64,000 nt of DNA from an uncultured Gammaproteobacteria bacterium (GCA_913042205.1 CAJWIY010000001.1:54998-118997), one strand, 5' to 3'; positions 1-11,261 are shown, counted from the first letter of the stretch. Made by a program: numbers and translations. The notes: a model not told the origin generated them from the letters alone.

Positions 1-169
1 GTAGCGGCCAAAATACCCAAGGAGAGAGGCTTTCTTTGTTTATCATAAAAAAATCCAAAACCGGCCCCGAGACAATTACCGCTACTGAACCCGTTACTGC
101 AAACACGATAAAAATGACTACTAACTGCCAACGGGATTCGGCTTTAAACAAGACCATTAGTTTTTGCAT
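1..169 (-). CDS. small membrane protein, partial at window edge (DUF6787-like?)
   Basis: Manual translation of the minus strand from ATG at 169: MQKLMVLFKAESRWQLVVIFIVFAVTGSVAVIVSGPVLDFFMINKESLSPWVFWPL...; hydrophobic helix; runs off the window. Family assignment is weak. Confidence 0.5.
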   Translation of the reverse strand, partial: MQKLMVLFKAESRWQLVVIFIVFAVTGSVAVIVSGPVLDFFMINKESLSPWVFWPL

Positions 170-206
170 ATTTCCATCTCAGGCGGATAGGGCAACTTCA
201 TTTTGA

Positions 207-1328
207 TCACAGAGTCAGAGATCTCGCTCTTTCCTTAGCCGCCTCGGCTCGGATTTTATCACCGGATGCGGCATAACAATAACTTAGCAGTAACTCGCTA
301 ACTGGATCGGTTGGGTTTAGGGAGCGTACTTTGAGTGCAGACTGGATGGCCTTTCTTGCCTGTTTGCTTGCGACTAGTAATTCTGCCTGAAGTCGCCATA
401 CGCTGTGTTCTTTGGGGAAACTTTCAAGCGCACGTCCAGTCAATTTCAGCGCTAGCGCGAAGTTGCCGTCGGCTGACGCTTTGCGGGCCTCAGCGATGAG
501 TTTCAATCCAGCCTCGTGTGTCTTTATCTCATATTTGGCTTTCTTAAACTCAGGGCTTGTTATTTGGCCTTTGGTTGGGTACTTAGAGACTTCTGATTTG
601 ATTGCGTTTAGACGCTCCCGGCTGATTGGATGGGTACCTAACAGTTTCTGTGCGATGGAGTTCCCGCCGGCTCCGAGTTTTGCCAGTTTTTGTTGCATGC
701 CGATCGCACCACGTGGATCAAACCCGGCACGGACCATTAAGTTAACGCCAACCCGATCTGCTTCAAGCTCGTTGGACTGACTGTACTGGCCCATTAAGAT
801 GTTTTGGCCAAGGCCTATGAGCTTGTTAGAGCCGGCTCGGGCCCCAGGTTCGGCTATTCCAATCTCAATTATCTGTGCGGCCAGACCGACCAGTGCCCCA
901 AATGTCTCCCGCCCGGTGCCGTGAAGCTCAATACTATGAGCCATTTCATGCCCCAAGACAGAGACTAGTTCGGCCTCTGTCTCGACCGCATTGATTAACC
1001 CGTAATTCACACCCATCTTACCTCCAGGGAGCGCCCAAGCATTGATGGAGCCATCATTGACTAAGCGGATTTCCCATGGGAAAGGGGAGTTAGCCGTTGT
1101 TGCAAGGCGTTGGATTAAACTATTTAAGTAGTCGGTCGTTACTTGAAACTCGGTGAGGTCGCCACCCGATTGTGCTAAAGCAAATGGATACTGGCGTTGC
1201 CCTTTTTGAATTTCTTTTCTAGGGTCTGTGACTACTTCTACGACTGAATCGATCGGATCTCTGATGGGGTTCTGACATCCTGTCAGCCCTGTTATTGTAA
1301 AAATTAGGGCGAGTACGATTAGTCTCAT
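207..1328 (-). CDS. M48 family zinc metalloprotease lipoprotein with C-terminal TPR-like region
   Basis: Lipobox-like LTGCQN signal, HEMAH (HExxH) motif, [22 protein letters not shown]-like C-terminus. Confidence 0.9.
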   Translation of the reverse strand: MRLIVLALIFTITGLTGCQNPIRDPIDSVVEVVTDPRKEIQKGQRQYPFALAQSGGDLTEFQVTTDYLNSLIQRLATTANSPFPWEIRLVNDGSINAWALPGGKMGVNYGLINAVETEAELVSVLGHEMAHSIELHGTGRETFGALVGLAAQIIEIGIAEPGARAGSNKLIGLGQNILMGQYSQSNELEADRVGVNLMVRAGFDPRGAIGMQQKLAKLGAGGNSIAQKLLGTHPISRERLNAIKSEVSKYPTKGQITSPEFKKAKYEIKTHEAGLKLIAEARKASADGNFALALKLTGRALESFPKEHSVWRLQAELLVASKQARKAIQSALKVRSLNPTDPVSELLLSYCYAASGDKIRAEAAKERARSLTL

Positions 1329-2347
1329 AAACGCTTTAAAGGAATGGTGTTCTGTTCACTTTTGGCATTTGAAATTCCCGCGTTATTTTTCAAAAGCGCC
1401 TGCTCGGCACGATAACTTGACCGGACCATTGGTCCTGAGACGACCTCAAGGAATCCACGTTCAAGACCCCATTCACGATATAGATCGAATTGCTCGGGGG
1501 TGACATACCGATCGATCGGCAGATGATTAACTGTTGGCCTCAAATACTGACCGAAGGTAACGATATCTACGTCATGCTCACGCATGTCGTCCATGGCTTG
1601 TTTGATTTCGTCTTCAGTTTCGCCTAGGCCTAACATCAAACTGGTTTTAGTCAGTACTTCGGGCCTATATTTTTTTCCGTGATGTAAAACATCGAGAGTT
1701 TGTTGATAACTTGCACGAGGGTCCCTAACCGGGTGCGTAAGGCGTCTGACTGTTTCCACGTTCTGAGCAAAAACTTCGAGTCCCGAGTCGATTATTGTCT
1801 CAATGTCCGATAGAACTCCCTGAAAATCGGGCGTTAAGGCCTCAACTGCCGTGTCGGGACTTTTTTGCTTGATTGCGCGTATTGTGGCAGCGAAGTGGTT
1901 CGCCCCACCGTCATCAAGATCATCTCGATTTACGCTGGTCAGGACCACATATCTAAGACCCATTAAAGCGACAGATGCAGCCGTATTCTGTGGCTCATGC
2001 AAATCAATCCAACCTTTCGGGTTACCGGTATCAACGGCACAGAACTTACAGGCCCGGGTGCATACTGACCCCATGAGCATGATGGTTGCGGTTCCGGCGC
2101 TCCAGCACTCACCGATATTAGGGCACATTGCTTCTTCGCATACAGTGGAGAGGCCGTGGGTCCGGACGATTTTTTTAACGTCTTGGTAGCCTTGTCCTCC
2201 CGGGCTAACAAATCGTAGCCAACTCGGTTTATCACCGCGCGGTGCCTGTTCATTCGATCGACGTTTCTGACCATTTTTTATGGCCTTGACACCGACTGCA
2301 TTGACTATTTTGTCCCCGCTACTTGGGCGCGATTTGTTTCCTGTCAT
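1325..2347 (-). CDS. lipA: lipoyl synthase
   Basis: Radical-SAM [36 protein letters not shown] motifs. Start taken at MTGNKSRP, which overlaps the gcvP stop; the ORF track start at 2398 would read into gcvP. Confidence 0.95.
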   Translation of the reverse strand: MTGNKSRPSSGDKIVNAVGVKAIKNGQKRRSNEQAPRGDKPSWLRFVSPGGQGYQDVKKIVRTHGLSTVCEEAMCPNIGECWSAGTATIMLMGSVCTRACKFCAVDTGNPKGWIDLHEPQNTAASVALMGLRYVVLTSVNRDDLDDGGANHFAATIRAIKQKSPDTAVEALTPDFQGVLSDIETIIDSGLEVFAQNVETVRRLTHPVRDPRASYQQTLDVLHHGKKYRPEVLTKTSLMLGLGETEDEIKQAMDDMREHDVDIVTFGQYLRPTVNHLPIDRYVTPEQFDLYREWGLERGFLEVVSGPMVRSSYRAEQALLKNNAGISNAKSEQNTIPLKRL

Positions 2348-5175
2348 GCGGCTTCCGTTGGCGTAGCTACGTACCCAGAAAGTGGTAAGCAACTGCAAAT
2401 TAGATTTCGGTCACCATATACATTATCAATCCGGCCTACTGGTGGCCAGTAGCGATCCTTTTTCAATGAAACTAAGGGAAATGCTGCTTCCTGTCGCGAG
2501 AATCGATGATTCCAATGATCAGTCGTTACTGCCTCTACAGTGTATGGGGCATGACGTAATATAGAGTTCTCAGCGGATTCATCACCGTTTTCGATTAAAT
2601 TGATTTCTTTCCGGATTGAGATCATAGCGTCACAAAATCGATCAAGTTCGCTTAACGATTCGCTTTCAGTTGGCTCGATCATCAATGTTCCAGAGACTGG
2701 CCAACTCATTGTTGGAGCATGAAATCCATAATCGATCAAGCGTTTTGCAATGTCATCGACAGTAACCCCCGCACTTTCTTTGGCGGCCCGAGTGTCAACA
2801 ATGCACTCGTGTGCGACAAATCCGTTAGGGTCAGTATAGAGAATCGGATAGTGTGGCGCGAGCCGTCTGGCCATGTAGTTGGCCGATAGGATTGCGTTTT
2901 CTGTCGCTGCTGTCAGGCCATCTGGCCCCATCATGCGGATGTACATCCAAGAGATTGGAAGAATTAATGCGGAACCGTATGGTGCCGCCGACACTGGTCC
3001 GACCGGGTGATCGCCCTCAAACTCAGGGTGCCCGGGCATAAACGGTCGCAAGTGCTCAGCAACTCCAATTGGTCCAACTCCTGGCCCCCCTCCTCCATGT
3101 GGGATGCAGAAGGTCTTGTGAAGATTCAGGTGAGAAACGTCAGAACCAACAATACCTGGACTGGTAAGTCCAACTTGAGCATTTAAGTTCGCTCCATCCA
3201 AGTATATCTGACCACCTACGCCATGGATGATTGAACAAACTTCTTGGACCTCGGTCTCGAATACTCCGTGTGTTGATGGGTAGGTTATCATCAAGCAAGA
3301 CACATTGGTTCCGTGAGTCTTTACTTTTGTTTTGAGATCGTTAAGATCAATATTGCCGTCTTGATCACAACCAACCACAACAACATCGAGACCCACCATC
3401 TGGGCTGAGGCTGGGTTAGTACCGTGTGCTGAGGAGGGTACAAGACAAATCTTACGGTGACCTTCACCACGCGATTGATGATAACCCTGAATAGCTAGAA
3501 GTCCGGCATATTCCCCTTGCGCGCCAGAGTTGGGCTGCAGCGAGATACTGGCGTAGTCCGTTATTTCGGAAAGCCAATCATTTAAGTTTTCTATCATTTC
3601 CTGGTAACCAAGCCGTTGGGAAGCCGGTGCGAAAGGATGTATGTTGGCGAATTCAGGCCAACTAATTGGGGTCATCTCTGAGGCTGCGTTGAGTTTCATG
3701 GTACACGATCCCAACGGAATCATGGCCCGATCGAGAGCAAGATCACGGTCTGCCAATTTTCTTAAATAACGCATCATTTCGGTTTCGGAGTGATACGCAT
3801 TGAATGCCTCTTGGCTCATGAATTCAGTATGTCTCAATGCATATGTTGGGATATCGGATTTTGGAGCCCCTAGCGAGACACCGAATACGTGAGCAAGCTT
3901 TTCTAATTCTGCCTCAGTCGAAGCCTCATCGAATGAAACTGAGACCGTTGTCTCGTCCGCCTTAAAAATATTGAACCCGGATGCGAGTGCTGCAGCTAGA
4001 GTCTCATCTGAGTTATCCACTTGAATTGAGACGGTATCAAAAAATGTACGGTTGACCATTTGACCTGCGGCCTTGACTCCAGAATGGAGTCGTGAGGCGA
4101 GCTTATGGACCCGCATAGCCTGTGCCGCTAAAGCATCTGGTCCGTGATAGCACGCATAGAAACCTGCGATGTTGGCGAGTAATACCTGCGCTGTACATAT
4201 GTTGCTGGTAGCCTTTTCGCGACGGATGTGTTGCTCGCGTGTCTGCAGTGTCAAGCGGAACGCTTTACGGCCCTCAGAATCAATTGACTGACCGACGAGA
4301 CGGCCGGGGATATGTCTTTTTAGTCTGTCTGCGACCGCGAAGAAGGCGGCATGCGGCCCCCCATTACCCATCGGTACACCGAAGCGTTGTGTTGAACCTA
4401 GACAGATATCTGCACCCAAGTGTCCGGGCGCCTCAAGTATAGTGAGACTTAGGATGTCGGCCGCAACGATTGTAAGAATTCCTTGGGTTTTCGCAGATTC
4501 GATTAATGGTTTGATATCTATGATCGATCCGTCTTTACCGGTGTATTGAGTGATCAATCCAAAGGCATCTGTGAATATGGGTGGGTCTTGTGGATCAAAC
4601 TCAATAATTTCATATCCAAGAGGTTTTGCTCGTGTTCTGATCACGGCTTGAGTTTGGCTGAAGACGTTATTGGCAACATAAAATCGCTTAGACTTCGACT
4701 TTGAGCTCCGCGCACACAGTGTCATCGCCTCAGCTGCAGCCGTTCCCTCGTCAAGCAGGGAGGCATTAGCGACAGCCATTCCGGTCAGTTCAACGACCAT
4801 CGTCTGGTAGTTGAAAATAGCTTCAAGTCGACCCTGAGAAATTTCTGGTTGGTACGGCGTGTAGGCTGTATACCAGGCTGGGTTTTCGAGAACATTGCGC
4901 TGAATGACGGCCGGTGTAAGCGTGTGGTAGTAGCCCTGTCCGATCAGTGAACGGACTACCTGATTCTTCATTGCAATGGCTCTCAGGTTCGCAACAGCCT
5001 CTACCTCTGATAACGCTTCTGGAATCACCATCCCTTTTATTTTTCGAATATTATCCGGTACCACTTTGGCGACCAAATCATTCATCGAGTTCAGACCCAG
5101 AGTTTCGAGCATCACGGCTCGTTCATCCTCTGATAGGCCGATATGACGATCGCGAAATATCATTTCCTGCTTCAC
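2344..5175 (-). CDS. gcvP: glycine dehydrogenase (decarboxylating), P-protein
   Basis: Full-length 943 aa; [13 protein letters not shown]-terminus, PLP-lysine region [27 protein letters not shown] start at 5175. Confidence 0.98.
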   Translation of the reverse strand: MKQEMIFRDRHIGLSEDERAVMLETLGLNSMNDLVAKVVPDNIRKIKGMVIPEALSEVEAVANLRAIAMKNQVVRSLIGQGYYHTLTPAVIQRNVLENPAWYTAYTPYQPEISQGRLEAIFNYQTMVVELTGMAVANASLLDEGTAAAEAMTLCARSSKSKSKRFYVANNVFSQTQAVIRTRAKPLGYEIIEFDPQDPPIFTDAFGLITQYTGKDGSIIDIKPLIESAKTQGILTIVAADILSLTILEAPGHLGADICLGSTQRFGVPMGNGGPHAAFFAVADRLKRHIPGRLVGQSIDSEGRKAFRLTLQTREQHIRREKATSNICTAQVLLANIAGFYACYHGPDALAAQAMRVHKLASRLHSGVKAAGQMVNRTFFDTVSIQVDNSDETLAAALASGFNIFKADETTVSVSFDEASTEAELEKLAHVFGVSLGAPKSDIPTYALRHTEFMSQEAFNAYHSETEMMRYLRKLADRDLALDRAMIPLGSCTMKLNAASEMTPISWPEFANIHPFAPASQRLGYQEMIENLNDWLSEITDYASISLQPNSGAQGEYAGLLAIQGYHQSRGEGHRKICLVPSSAHGTNPASAQMVGLDVVVVGCDQDGNIDLNDLKTKVKTHGTNVSCLMITYPSTHGVFETEVQEVCSIIHGVGGQIYLDGANLNAQVGLTSPGIVGSDVSHLNLHKTFCIPHGGGGPGVGPIGVAEHLRPFMPGHPEFEGDHPVGPVSAAPYGSALILPISWMYIRMMGPDGLTAATENAILSANYMARRLAPHYPILYTDPNGFVAHECIVDTRAAKESAGVTVDDIAKRLIDYGFHAPTMSWPVSGTLMIEPTESESLSELDRFCDAMISIRKEINLIENGDESAENSILRHAPYTVEAVTTDHWNHRFSRQEAAFPLVSLKKDRYWPPVGRIDNVYGDRNLICSCLPLSGYVATPTEAA

Positions 5176-5187
5176 GCAATTTACCTC

Positions 5188-5562
5188 TTACAATTCTTCT
5201 TGGATAAAGGCCTGATAGTCAGCCTCATCGAGCAGATCTTCGAGTTCTGATGTATCACTTAAATTCATTTTGAAAAACCAACCGTCATTCTCTGGATCCT
5301 CGTTGACCAATTCCGGTCGGTCTGACAGTTCCGCGTTGGATTCAAATATAGTCCCGGTGACCGGTGCGTAGATGTCACTCGCGGCCTTTACAGATTCTAC
5401 AACCGCGACTTCTGCACCCTGATCCGCTGCAGTGTCGGGTTCAGGTAATTCTACAAAGACTACATCGCCGAGTTGTTCTTGCGCGTAGAAGGTAATGCCG
5501 ACAGTTGCTGTATCTCCCTCGATACGGATCCATTCGTGTTCGCGAGTATATTTGACAGTCAT
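5188..5562 (-). CDS. gcvH: glycine cleavage system H protein
   Basis: 124 aa; YTREHEWIRIEGDTATVGIT, lipoyl-lysine region VESVKAASDIYAPVTG. Confidence 0.98.
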   Translation of the reverse strand: MTVKYTREHEWIRIEGDTATVGITFYAQEQLGDVVFVELPEPDTAADQGAEVAVVESVKAASDIYAPVTGTIFESNAELSDRPELVNEDPENDGWFFKMNLSDTSELEDLLDEADYQAFIQEEL

Positions 5563-5574
5563 AAACTAATCCTC

Positions 5575-6690
5575 TTAATGGCTTAAATTCCGTACATAGC
5601 GGTGTTGGACGAAGATCGGATCGCAGACGGTGCAACGAAGGTCCTTGCCCCTGACCTCTGCTAATAATTCTGTACCGATAGCATTCAAATTCTGTGACAC
5701 GTAACCCATAGCCACCGGTCCGTTATGCGTTGGTCCAAAACCTCCAGAAGTGATTTCTCCGACCACATTGCCGGCGATATTTTTCAGTATCGTGTGATCC
5801 CTCAATGGAGTTCTTCCGTCTTCCGGTTTAATACCGACTCGCTTTCGAGATGATCCGTCTTTGATCTGTTTGAGAATTATCTCAGCGCCCAGGAACCCAC
5901 CATCTGTTCTGCGGCGTTTTTGGATTGACCACGAAAGATCAGCCTCGATTGGTGTCGTGTCAGTGGTGAGATCGTTGCCGTATAGGCACAGACCTGTCTC
6001 AAGCCGCAGTGAATTTCGAGCGCCTAAACCAACCCAAGTGGTTTCCTTCAATTGAGTGAGTGCCTCGGCCAATTCACGTGCAAATTGTTTGGCAATCGAG
6101 ATTTCATAGCCATCTTCGCCCGTGTAGCCGCAGCATGACAGCGTGATGTCATGGCCGTTCCACAACGTTTGAGTTGAGCGCATGAATATAAGTTTTTCTG
6201 CTTCGGGTATCATTTCAGAAAGAACGCGACGGGCTTTGGGTCCTTGGACAGCTATTAAGGAGTAATTATCCAAATAGCGCATGGTAACGCCTGCCGGAAG
6301 GTGCTTTTTTAGGTGGTCCATGTCTCCATACTTGCAGGCGCCATTAACCACTAGACCCCAGTACTCGCCGTCCAATCGTGTCAGCATTAGGTCATCGAGG
6401 ATGCCACCATTATTTAGAGTCAGTTGCGAATATCGGATTTGACCAGGAATCATTTCTTGAAGCGCTGCGGGTACCAATTGTTCAAGAGCCTTTGTCGCTC
6501 CGGTCCCCTCGATCAGAAGTTGGCCCATATGTGAGACATCAAAGAGGCCTACAGCATCTCGGGTGTGTATATGTTCGCCTTTTACTCCGAGGGAATACTG
6601 CATAGGCATCCTATAGCCTGCGAACGAGCCAAACTTCGCGTCTTGTTCTACGTGGAATGATTCTAAAACCAACGAGTGTAGATCCGTCAT
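5575..6690 (-). CDS. gcvT: glycine cleavage system T protein (aminomethyltransferase)
   Basis: VGLFDVSHMGQ, LRLETGLCLYGNDL, TSGGFGPTHNGPVAMGYV. Start chosen at MTDLHSL, preceded by AGGAG. Confidence 0.97.
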   Translation of the reverse strand: MTDLHSLVLESFHVEQDAKFGSFAGYRMPMQYSLGVKGEHIHTRDAVGLFDVSHMGQLLIEGTGATKALEQLVPAALQEMIPGQIRYSQLTLNNGGILDDLMLTRLDGEYWGLVVNGACKYGDMDHLKKHLPAGVTMRYLDNYSLIAVQGPKARRVLSEMIPEAEKLIFMRSTQTLWNGHDITLSCCGYTGEDGYEISIAKQFARELAEALTQLKETTWVGLGARNSLRLETGLCLYGNDLTTDTTPIEADLSWSIQKRRRTDGGFLGAEIILKQIKDGSSRKRVGIKPEDGRTPLRDHTILKNIAGNVVGEITSGGFGPTHNGPVAMGYVSQNLNAIGTELLAEVRGKDLRCTVCDPIFVQHRYVRNLSH

Positions 6691-6729
6691 GCATACTCCT
6701 TTCAGGCTATTTCGCATGACCCATCTGTC

Positions 6730-6885
6730 ATTGACCTGAGAGATTCAGGAATGGACCCTTTCTCCTTCGGTGAGCGGTTGCTACTTTCCAGATTCCTCAT
6801 TCACCAGAGCGGTCCTGTTGCCTGAGAGTTTCCGAGTCGGTTGCTCCTTCGGCGGCACATTAGTGCTCTCTCCCGCTGAGATGGT
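6730..6885 (-). ncRNA. tandem glycine riboswitch (two aptamers) upstream of gcvTHP
   Basis: Minus strand reads GCGGGAGAGAGC...GCCGCCGAAGGAGCAACC...GGAAACTCTCAGGCAACAGGACCG then ...ATCTGGAAAGTAGCAACCGCTCACCGAAGGAGAAAGGGTCC...GAATCTCTCAGGT. Both CCGAAGGAG cores and both CTCTCAGG 3' elements are present. Confidence 0.95.
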
Positions 6886-6994
6886 CGCAAAGTAAATTGC
6901 GAGGAGCGGTTATTATCACCGTTAAAAACCTCTCAATCAAGCCGAGATGCCAGGGCCGGCGATAATAAAAAGGATATCCCGCGGGGCGAAATTT

Positions 6995-7615
6995 TTACGG
7001 ACCGCTCCAGTTGATTTGACATATTTCTGCGCTTCGATCTTCGAAGTCCCAGACCCGACCAAACGCTCTGACTCTGCCTTTCAGCGCCTTTGATATCGTA
7101 ATATCTGGACCCATCCAGTAGTTTGTGTTTGTTACGGAAACAGCCTGATTTTCGTCGGCCCCCGTTATTGGCTCAACACTTCCAATGATTTTTTTTCCTA
7201 CCGTGAGGCTTCGAACTTGCTTTTCTGTTTTAAACTCGATCGGCTCCCTAGAGGTACCGAGATGCTCACTGATTAGCAGAGAAAAAAGGTGAGTAGTTCC
7301 TTTTGCTTTGCCGCTGAAGATCTGGCTGAGGCCCTCGTATGCGGGAGCGGATGCTCTTTGGTCAATAAATATTCCAGCTTTCCAATCCCCTCTAGACATT
7401 CGACCCGGTATATCAATAAGCATAGCCACTTTGAGGTCGTTGAGATCCTCGTTACCGAAGCGTCCTTCATGGATATTGACACCCAGCCATGCTTGGCAGT
7501 GACCCTCTGTGGGATAGTGCACCCCCAGACTAATCACGCACGGACAAAAGACCGTGCAGTTACAATTGAGAATCAGTTCTCCCTTTATATGCCAGGATGG
7601 AAATTCTGAGCTCAT
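6995..7615 (-). CDS. DUF1326 domain protein
   Basis: MSSEFPSWHIKGELILNCNCTVFCPCVISLG (CxCx3CxC motif), ...GHCQAWLGVNIHEGRFG. Start at 7615 overlaps the upstream stop (ATGA). The longer ORF track start (7918) is embedded in the DUF2182 gene. Confidence 0.8.
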   Translation of the reverse strand: MSSEFPSWHIKGELILNCNCTVFCPCVISLGVHYPTEGHCQAWLGVNIHEGRFGNEDLNDLKVAMLIDIPGRMSRGDWKAGIFIDQRASAPAYEGLSQIFSGKAKGTTHLFSLLISEHLGTSREPIEFKTEKQVRSLTVGKKIIGSVEPITGADENQAVSVTNTNYWMGPDITISKALKGRVRAFGRVWDFEDRSAEICQINWSGP

Positions 7616-8388
7616 GTTATTACCTCCAAAAATATTGAGAGAACGAGAGTGATCGAGGCGGCACCAATCAGTGTCATCCCTACCAGTCCAGAGAATTTTT
7701 CGCTTAGGTGGCCTTGTTTCTCGATAATCATGATGGATGTTAAACCAGCCATCCAGAGCATATTCATTGCGCCGCCTACGAATGCTAGGAGCATGAGAGC
7801 CCAACAACAAGTAACGCAGACTATCCCCAATTGCAGTCCCATCCGGAAAGAGCCTGTGTGGCCTTCTTTCCAGTGACTCAAGAAAAAATGCATCGGGGAT
7901 GAGCAGACGGTAAGACACGCGTTTTTAATTTTTGTGAATTGATATACGCCGGCTGTGAGTAGAAGAAGACTGTTTAAAAACATTGACTGACTTCTACCGT
8001 CCAGATCTATCAGGTTCTGATCGAGGAAGTACTTCTGAGTGAAGCTCGCTACGGGGACCACGGTTACCCAGATAGCAACGTAACCCGACGTTAGTAGGGC
8101 CGTATGCTTGAAATCATTCCGTCTGATGTCTTGGTGTACGACCACGAAGTTGTAAAAGGAGGGAAGCATCATTGCTCCGATCATCAGACTCCACATTCCA
8201 GTTAGCTGAAATGTGGATGCCTCAGATGCTGATATGCAGAAGTCCTTGATAAACGTCAAACCCGGTGCTTTGTCGGTGGCCGACATGACGAAAAGCAGTA
8301 TCCAACTCGAACAAATGATTCCGTAAAACAATATCCAGAAAGTGTAGGACGGTTTGATTATGGTTGGTGTCCCGTCAAGATGCGTCAT
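7612..8388 (-). CDS. DUF2182 predicted metal-binding integral membrane protein
   Basis: Motifs GMWSLMIGAMMLPS, VYQFTKIKNACLTVCSSP, CVTCCWALM; multiple TM segments. Overlaps the acyl-CoA ligase stop by 4 nt. Confidence 0.8.
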   Translation of the reverse strand: MTHLDGTPTIIKPSYTFWILFYGIICSSWILLFVMSATDKAPGLTFIKDFCISASEASTFQLTGMWSLMIGAMMLPSFYNFVVVHQDIRRNDFKHTALLTSGYVAIWVTVVPVASFTQKYFLDQNLIDLDGRSQSMFLNSLLLLTAGVYQFTKIKNACLTVCSSPMHFFLSHWKEGHTGSFRMGLQLGIVCVTCCWALMLLAFVGGAMNMLWMAGLTSIMIIEKQGHLSEKFSGLVGMTLIGAASITLVLSIFLEVIT

Positions 8389-10025
8389 GGATTGAGTTCT
8401 TGGCGTAACAAAAATTTTTGAACCTTACCGGTGGCGGTCTTAGGGATTTCTCTGAATATGACTTCCTTTGGGGTCTTAAATCCAGCAAGGGAGCGACGGC
8501 AATGGTTTATTATCTCGGTCTCCGAGTATTCCGTATCTGCCTTAAGCTCAATCACGGCGACAGGAACCTCGCCCCATTTTTCACTGGGCTTGGCTACGAC
8601 CGCTGCACATGCAACCCCCGGTAGGCGATACAAAACATTTTCCACTTCGACAGACGAAATATTTTCCCCGCCCGAGATTATTACATCTTTAAGGCGATCT
8701 TTGATTTCAATATAACCATCAGGATGTCGGACCGCGATGTCTCCGGTCCGGAAAAATTTATCGTCTTTGAAGACAGTCTCTGTTGCTGCCTCATCTTTGT
8801 GATAACCCTTCATCAAGGTGTTGGATCTAATCACAATTTCGCCCTGAGTTTTTCCGTCGTGTGGGACCGGCTGGTTGTCTGCTAGCCGAAGTACTTCTGT
8901 TTCTTCGGTGTGAGTGAATTGGACACCCTGACGGGCTTTTATAGTGGCCCGTTCACCAAAATCTAGATCATCCCAGTCTGTGTTCCAGGCACAGTGCATT
9001 ATGTGACCAAACGTCTCAGTTAAGCCATAGACCTGCATGATCTCCATCCCTAACTGTTCAACCTTTTCAAGAACCGCAGGTGGTGGCGGTGCACCTGCTG
9101 TCATGACTTGAACAGAATGCTTAAATGTCTTCTGATCAATCGCTGGGGCGTTGATTAAGAGACCTAAGACGACCGGGGCACCACCAAAGTGTGTGACCCT
9201 ATATTCGCTGATTGCGTCGAAAATTATTTTGGCACTAATTTTTTTTACACAAATAATTGAGCCGGCCACCAGCGCATTCAGCCAGGCATGGCCCCAGCCG
9301 TTACAATGAAACATTGGTACGGTGTAGAGATAGACCGGATGCTGCGGTACGCCCCATGCAGGCACTGTTCCCATAGCCATCAGATATGCGCCACGGTGAT
9401 GAATCACGACACCTTTGGGTGTGCCTCCTGTACCTGAGGTGTAGTTTAGGCCGTATGCTTCCCATTCACTCTCTGGCAGTGACCATGAATCATCTGGGTC
9501 TCCGCTTTCAAGAAAGTCATCGTAAAGAACTTCTTCTGGGAAGTGATGTCGGGAGGCTTCATGCTCGGGGCACGGGATTACGATTAGTTTTTTTTCGTTC
9601 CTGTTGATTTGGGTTAGTGCTAGTTCTAGCTGCGCTGTGAGTTCGGCGTCTACGACAATAAGCGCAGGCTCCGCGTGCGCTATGATTCCAGCTATCGTGT
9701 CTTTGTCCAGTCTGGTGTTTATGGTATTCAATACCCCCCCTGCCATCGCGACGGCGAACTGCAACTCAACCATTTCTGGTGTATTGAAGGCGAGAACGCT
9801 TATGACCTCACCACGCCTGACACCGAATTTTTTTACTGCAGAGGCGAAAAGGCAGCAGCGTGTATAGACCTCGGACCACGTCCTTGTTTTCCCGTTATAG
9901 GTGGTGGCCGGTTTGTTCCCATAGACCGCCGCCGTTCTCTTGATAAACGACAGAGGACTCAGGGGGACATGATTCGCAGCCCTCGGCCCCATAAATTTAC
10001 TGTTGATCGAATCTACTGTGGTCAT
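8385..10025 (-). CDS. AMP-dependent acyl-CoA synthetase; candidate MMPA-CoA ligase (DmdB-like)
   Basis: ANL family: NYTSGTGGTPKGVV, VYGLTE, FRTGD, C-terminal PKTATGKVQK; lies 7 nt downstream of the dmdA-like gene. DmdB specificity is inferred from context. Confidence 0.85.
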   Translation of the reverse strand: MTTVDSINSKFMGPRAANHVPLSPLSFIKRTAAVYGNKPATTYNGKTRTWSEVYTRCCLFASAVKKFGVRRGEVISVLAFNTPEMVELQFAVAMAGGVLNTINTRLDKDTIAGIIAHAEPALIVVDAELTAQLELALTQINRNEKKLIVIPCPEHEASRHHFPEEVLYDDFLESGDPDDSWSLPESEWEAYGLNYTSGTGGTPKGVVIHHRGAYLMAMGTVPAWGVPQHPVYLYTVPMFHCNGWGHAWLNALVAGSIICVKKISAKIIFDAISEYRVTHFGGAPVVLGLLINAPAIDQKTFKHSVQVMTAGAPPPPAVLEKVEQLGMEIMQVYGLTETFGHIMHCAWNTDWDDLDFGERATIKARQGVQFTHTEETEVLRLADNQPVPHDGKTQGEIVIRSNTLMKGYHKDEAATETVFKDDKFFRTGDIAVRHPDGYIEIKDRLKDVIISGGENISSVEVENVLYRLPGVACAAVVAKPSEKWGEVPVAVIELKADTEYSETEIINHCRRSLAGFKTPKEVIFREIPKTATGKVQKFLLRQELNP

Positions 10026-10032
10026 TTTATCC

Positions 10033-11145
10033 TTACCTTATAATCGGTAGCGGAGTCACTCGTGCCTCTCTTTTACAATCTGAGAAGTCAACAACTACTT
10101 CGCTCCCGTCAATTGCGTGTCTGGTGTCTATAACACCGACCGCGATATTGGAATTCAGTCTTGGGCTGTATGCCGCTGCAGATGCGTAACCGACGTAGTT
10201 GTCGTCAGCGTAGATTGAAGACTTGTCCTCGGGGGGTGAATTAAACATTGGTCCATCGACCCGGAGCCCAATAAAGTCTCGCTTTACACCGGTCTGCTTG
10301 ATCTTTTGCAGTGCCGCCTTGCCAATAAACTCCTGATTTTGATCGAGGTCAATAAAACGACCAAGGCCAAACTCAAACGGGTTACTATGCTCGTCACAGT
10401 CGGTTCTGAAGGAGAGCAGCCCACTTTCCAGTCGTTCGACATAGTTTGGCGCACCTGGACCAATATTATATTTTGCCCCCGCACTTTTAACCTCGGCCCA
10501 TAAGCTTTCTCCCAGATTGTTATCGAGCAGATAGATCTCAAAGCCTCCCTGTTTCGACCAACCGGATCTGGCCAAAATCACTGGGATACCCTTTAACTTT
10601 GTTTTCTCGAAACCAAAAAATTTGAGATCATGGACCCACTGTCCAAAAAGGTCGGCAATTAAAGGTGCCGCGAGCGGTCCCTGGACCGCGAGTGGTGAGG
10701 CGTCAGGTTCGAAAACATCGACACGATATTCAAGGGAGTCAGCGATTCCCGATACCCATAATTTGATATCACTGTCTGCTATCGATAACCAAATTTCGTC
10801 TTCTGAAATTTGGAGCAGGATAGGATCGTTTATGAGTCTCCCTCGGTAATCGCAGAGTGGAATGTATTTACCTTGACCGATCTGTAGGTCGCCCAGATTT
10901 CTGCCTGTGAGATACCGCGCAAGCTTGACTGCATCCCTGCCTTTAAAGGCAACTTGCCGTTCTATGCTGACATCCCACATAGCCACCCCTTTTAATAATC
11001 GATCATACTCCGCGGATCTATCACCGTAACTGGTCGGGAAATACATGTGGTTATAGATGCTAGCCGACGTAAGCCCATCCCGTAACGTAGATTGGAAAAA
11101 AGGACTCTTTCGGTTCTGTGGACCGATTGAAAGGGAGATTGTCAT
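10033..11145 (-). CDS. dmdA: dimethylsulfoniopropionate demethylase (DmdA-like; GcvT-fold)
   Basis: IYNHMYFP, WDVSIERQVAFKGRDAVKL, NDPILLQISEDEIWLSIADSD, LKFFGF...ARSGWSKQGGFEIYL, NIGPGAPNYVERLESGLLSF, NPFEFGLGRF closely track the SAR11 DmdA sequence as I remember it; clearly distinct from the bona fide gcvT at 5575..6690. Confidence 0.82.
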   Translation of the reverse strand: MTISLSIGPQNRKSPFFQSTLRDGLTSASIYNHMYFPTSYGDRSAEYDRLLKGVAMWDVSIERQVAFKGRDAVKLARYLTGRNLGDLQIGQGKYIPLCDYRGRLINDPILLQISEDEIWLSIADSDIKLWVSGIADSLEYRVDVFEPDASPLAVQGPLAAPLIADLFGQWVHDLKFFGFEKTKLKGIPVILARSGWSKQGGFEIYLLDNNLGESLWAEVKSAGAKYNIGPGAPNYVERLESGLLSFRTDCDEHSNPFEFGLGRFIDLDQNQEFIGKAALQKIKQTGVKRDFIGLRVDGPMFNSPPEDKSSIYADDNYVGYASAAAYSPRLNSNIAVGVIDTRHAIDGSEVVVDFSDCKREARVTPLPIIR

Positions 11146-11261
11146 GCTCGCTCCTCTTTTTTTTTCGACTTTGCAGGAAAACTTTTTGTGGAGTCAATTA
11201 ATTTCGCGCCGCTAATCGAAACCGGCTGAGTAAAAAGAGTGTCTGTTTAACGGCTTAAACT

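Noticed and set aside
6995-7918. 307-aa version of the DUF1326 ORF
   Set aside because: The extra N-terminal 101 residues are the out-of-frame complement of DUF2182 coding sequence; the start at 7615 with ATGA overlap is better supported.
10033-11145. Annotating this gene as a second gcvT or as sarcosine/dimethylglycine dehydrogenase
   Set aside because: Conserved segments (IYNHM, WDVSIERQV, ARSGWSKQGG, NPFE) match DmdA better than GcvT, and a bona fide gcvT is already present; an assay is still needed.
11157-11165. 9-nt homopolymer T tract upstream of dmdA
   Set aside because: Lies between the RBS and upstream region; could be phase-variable, but nothing supports that beyond its length.
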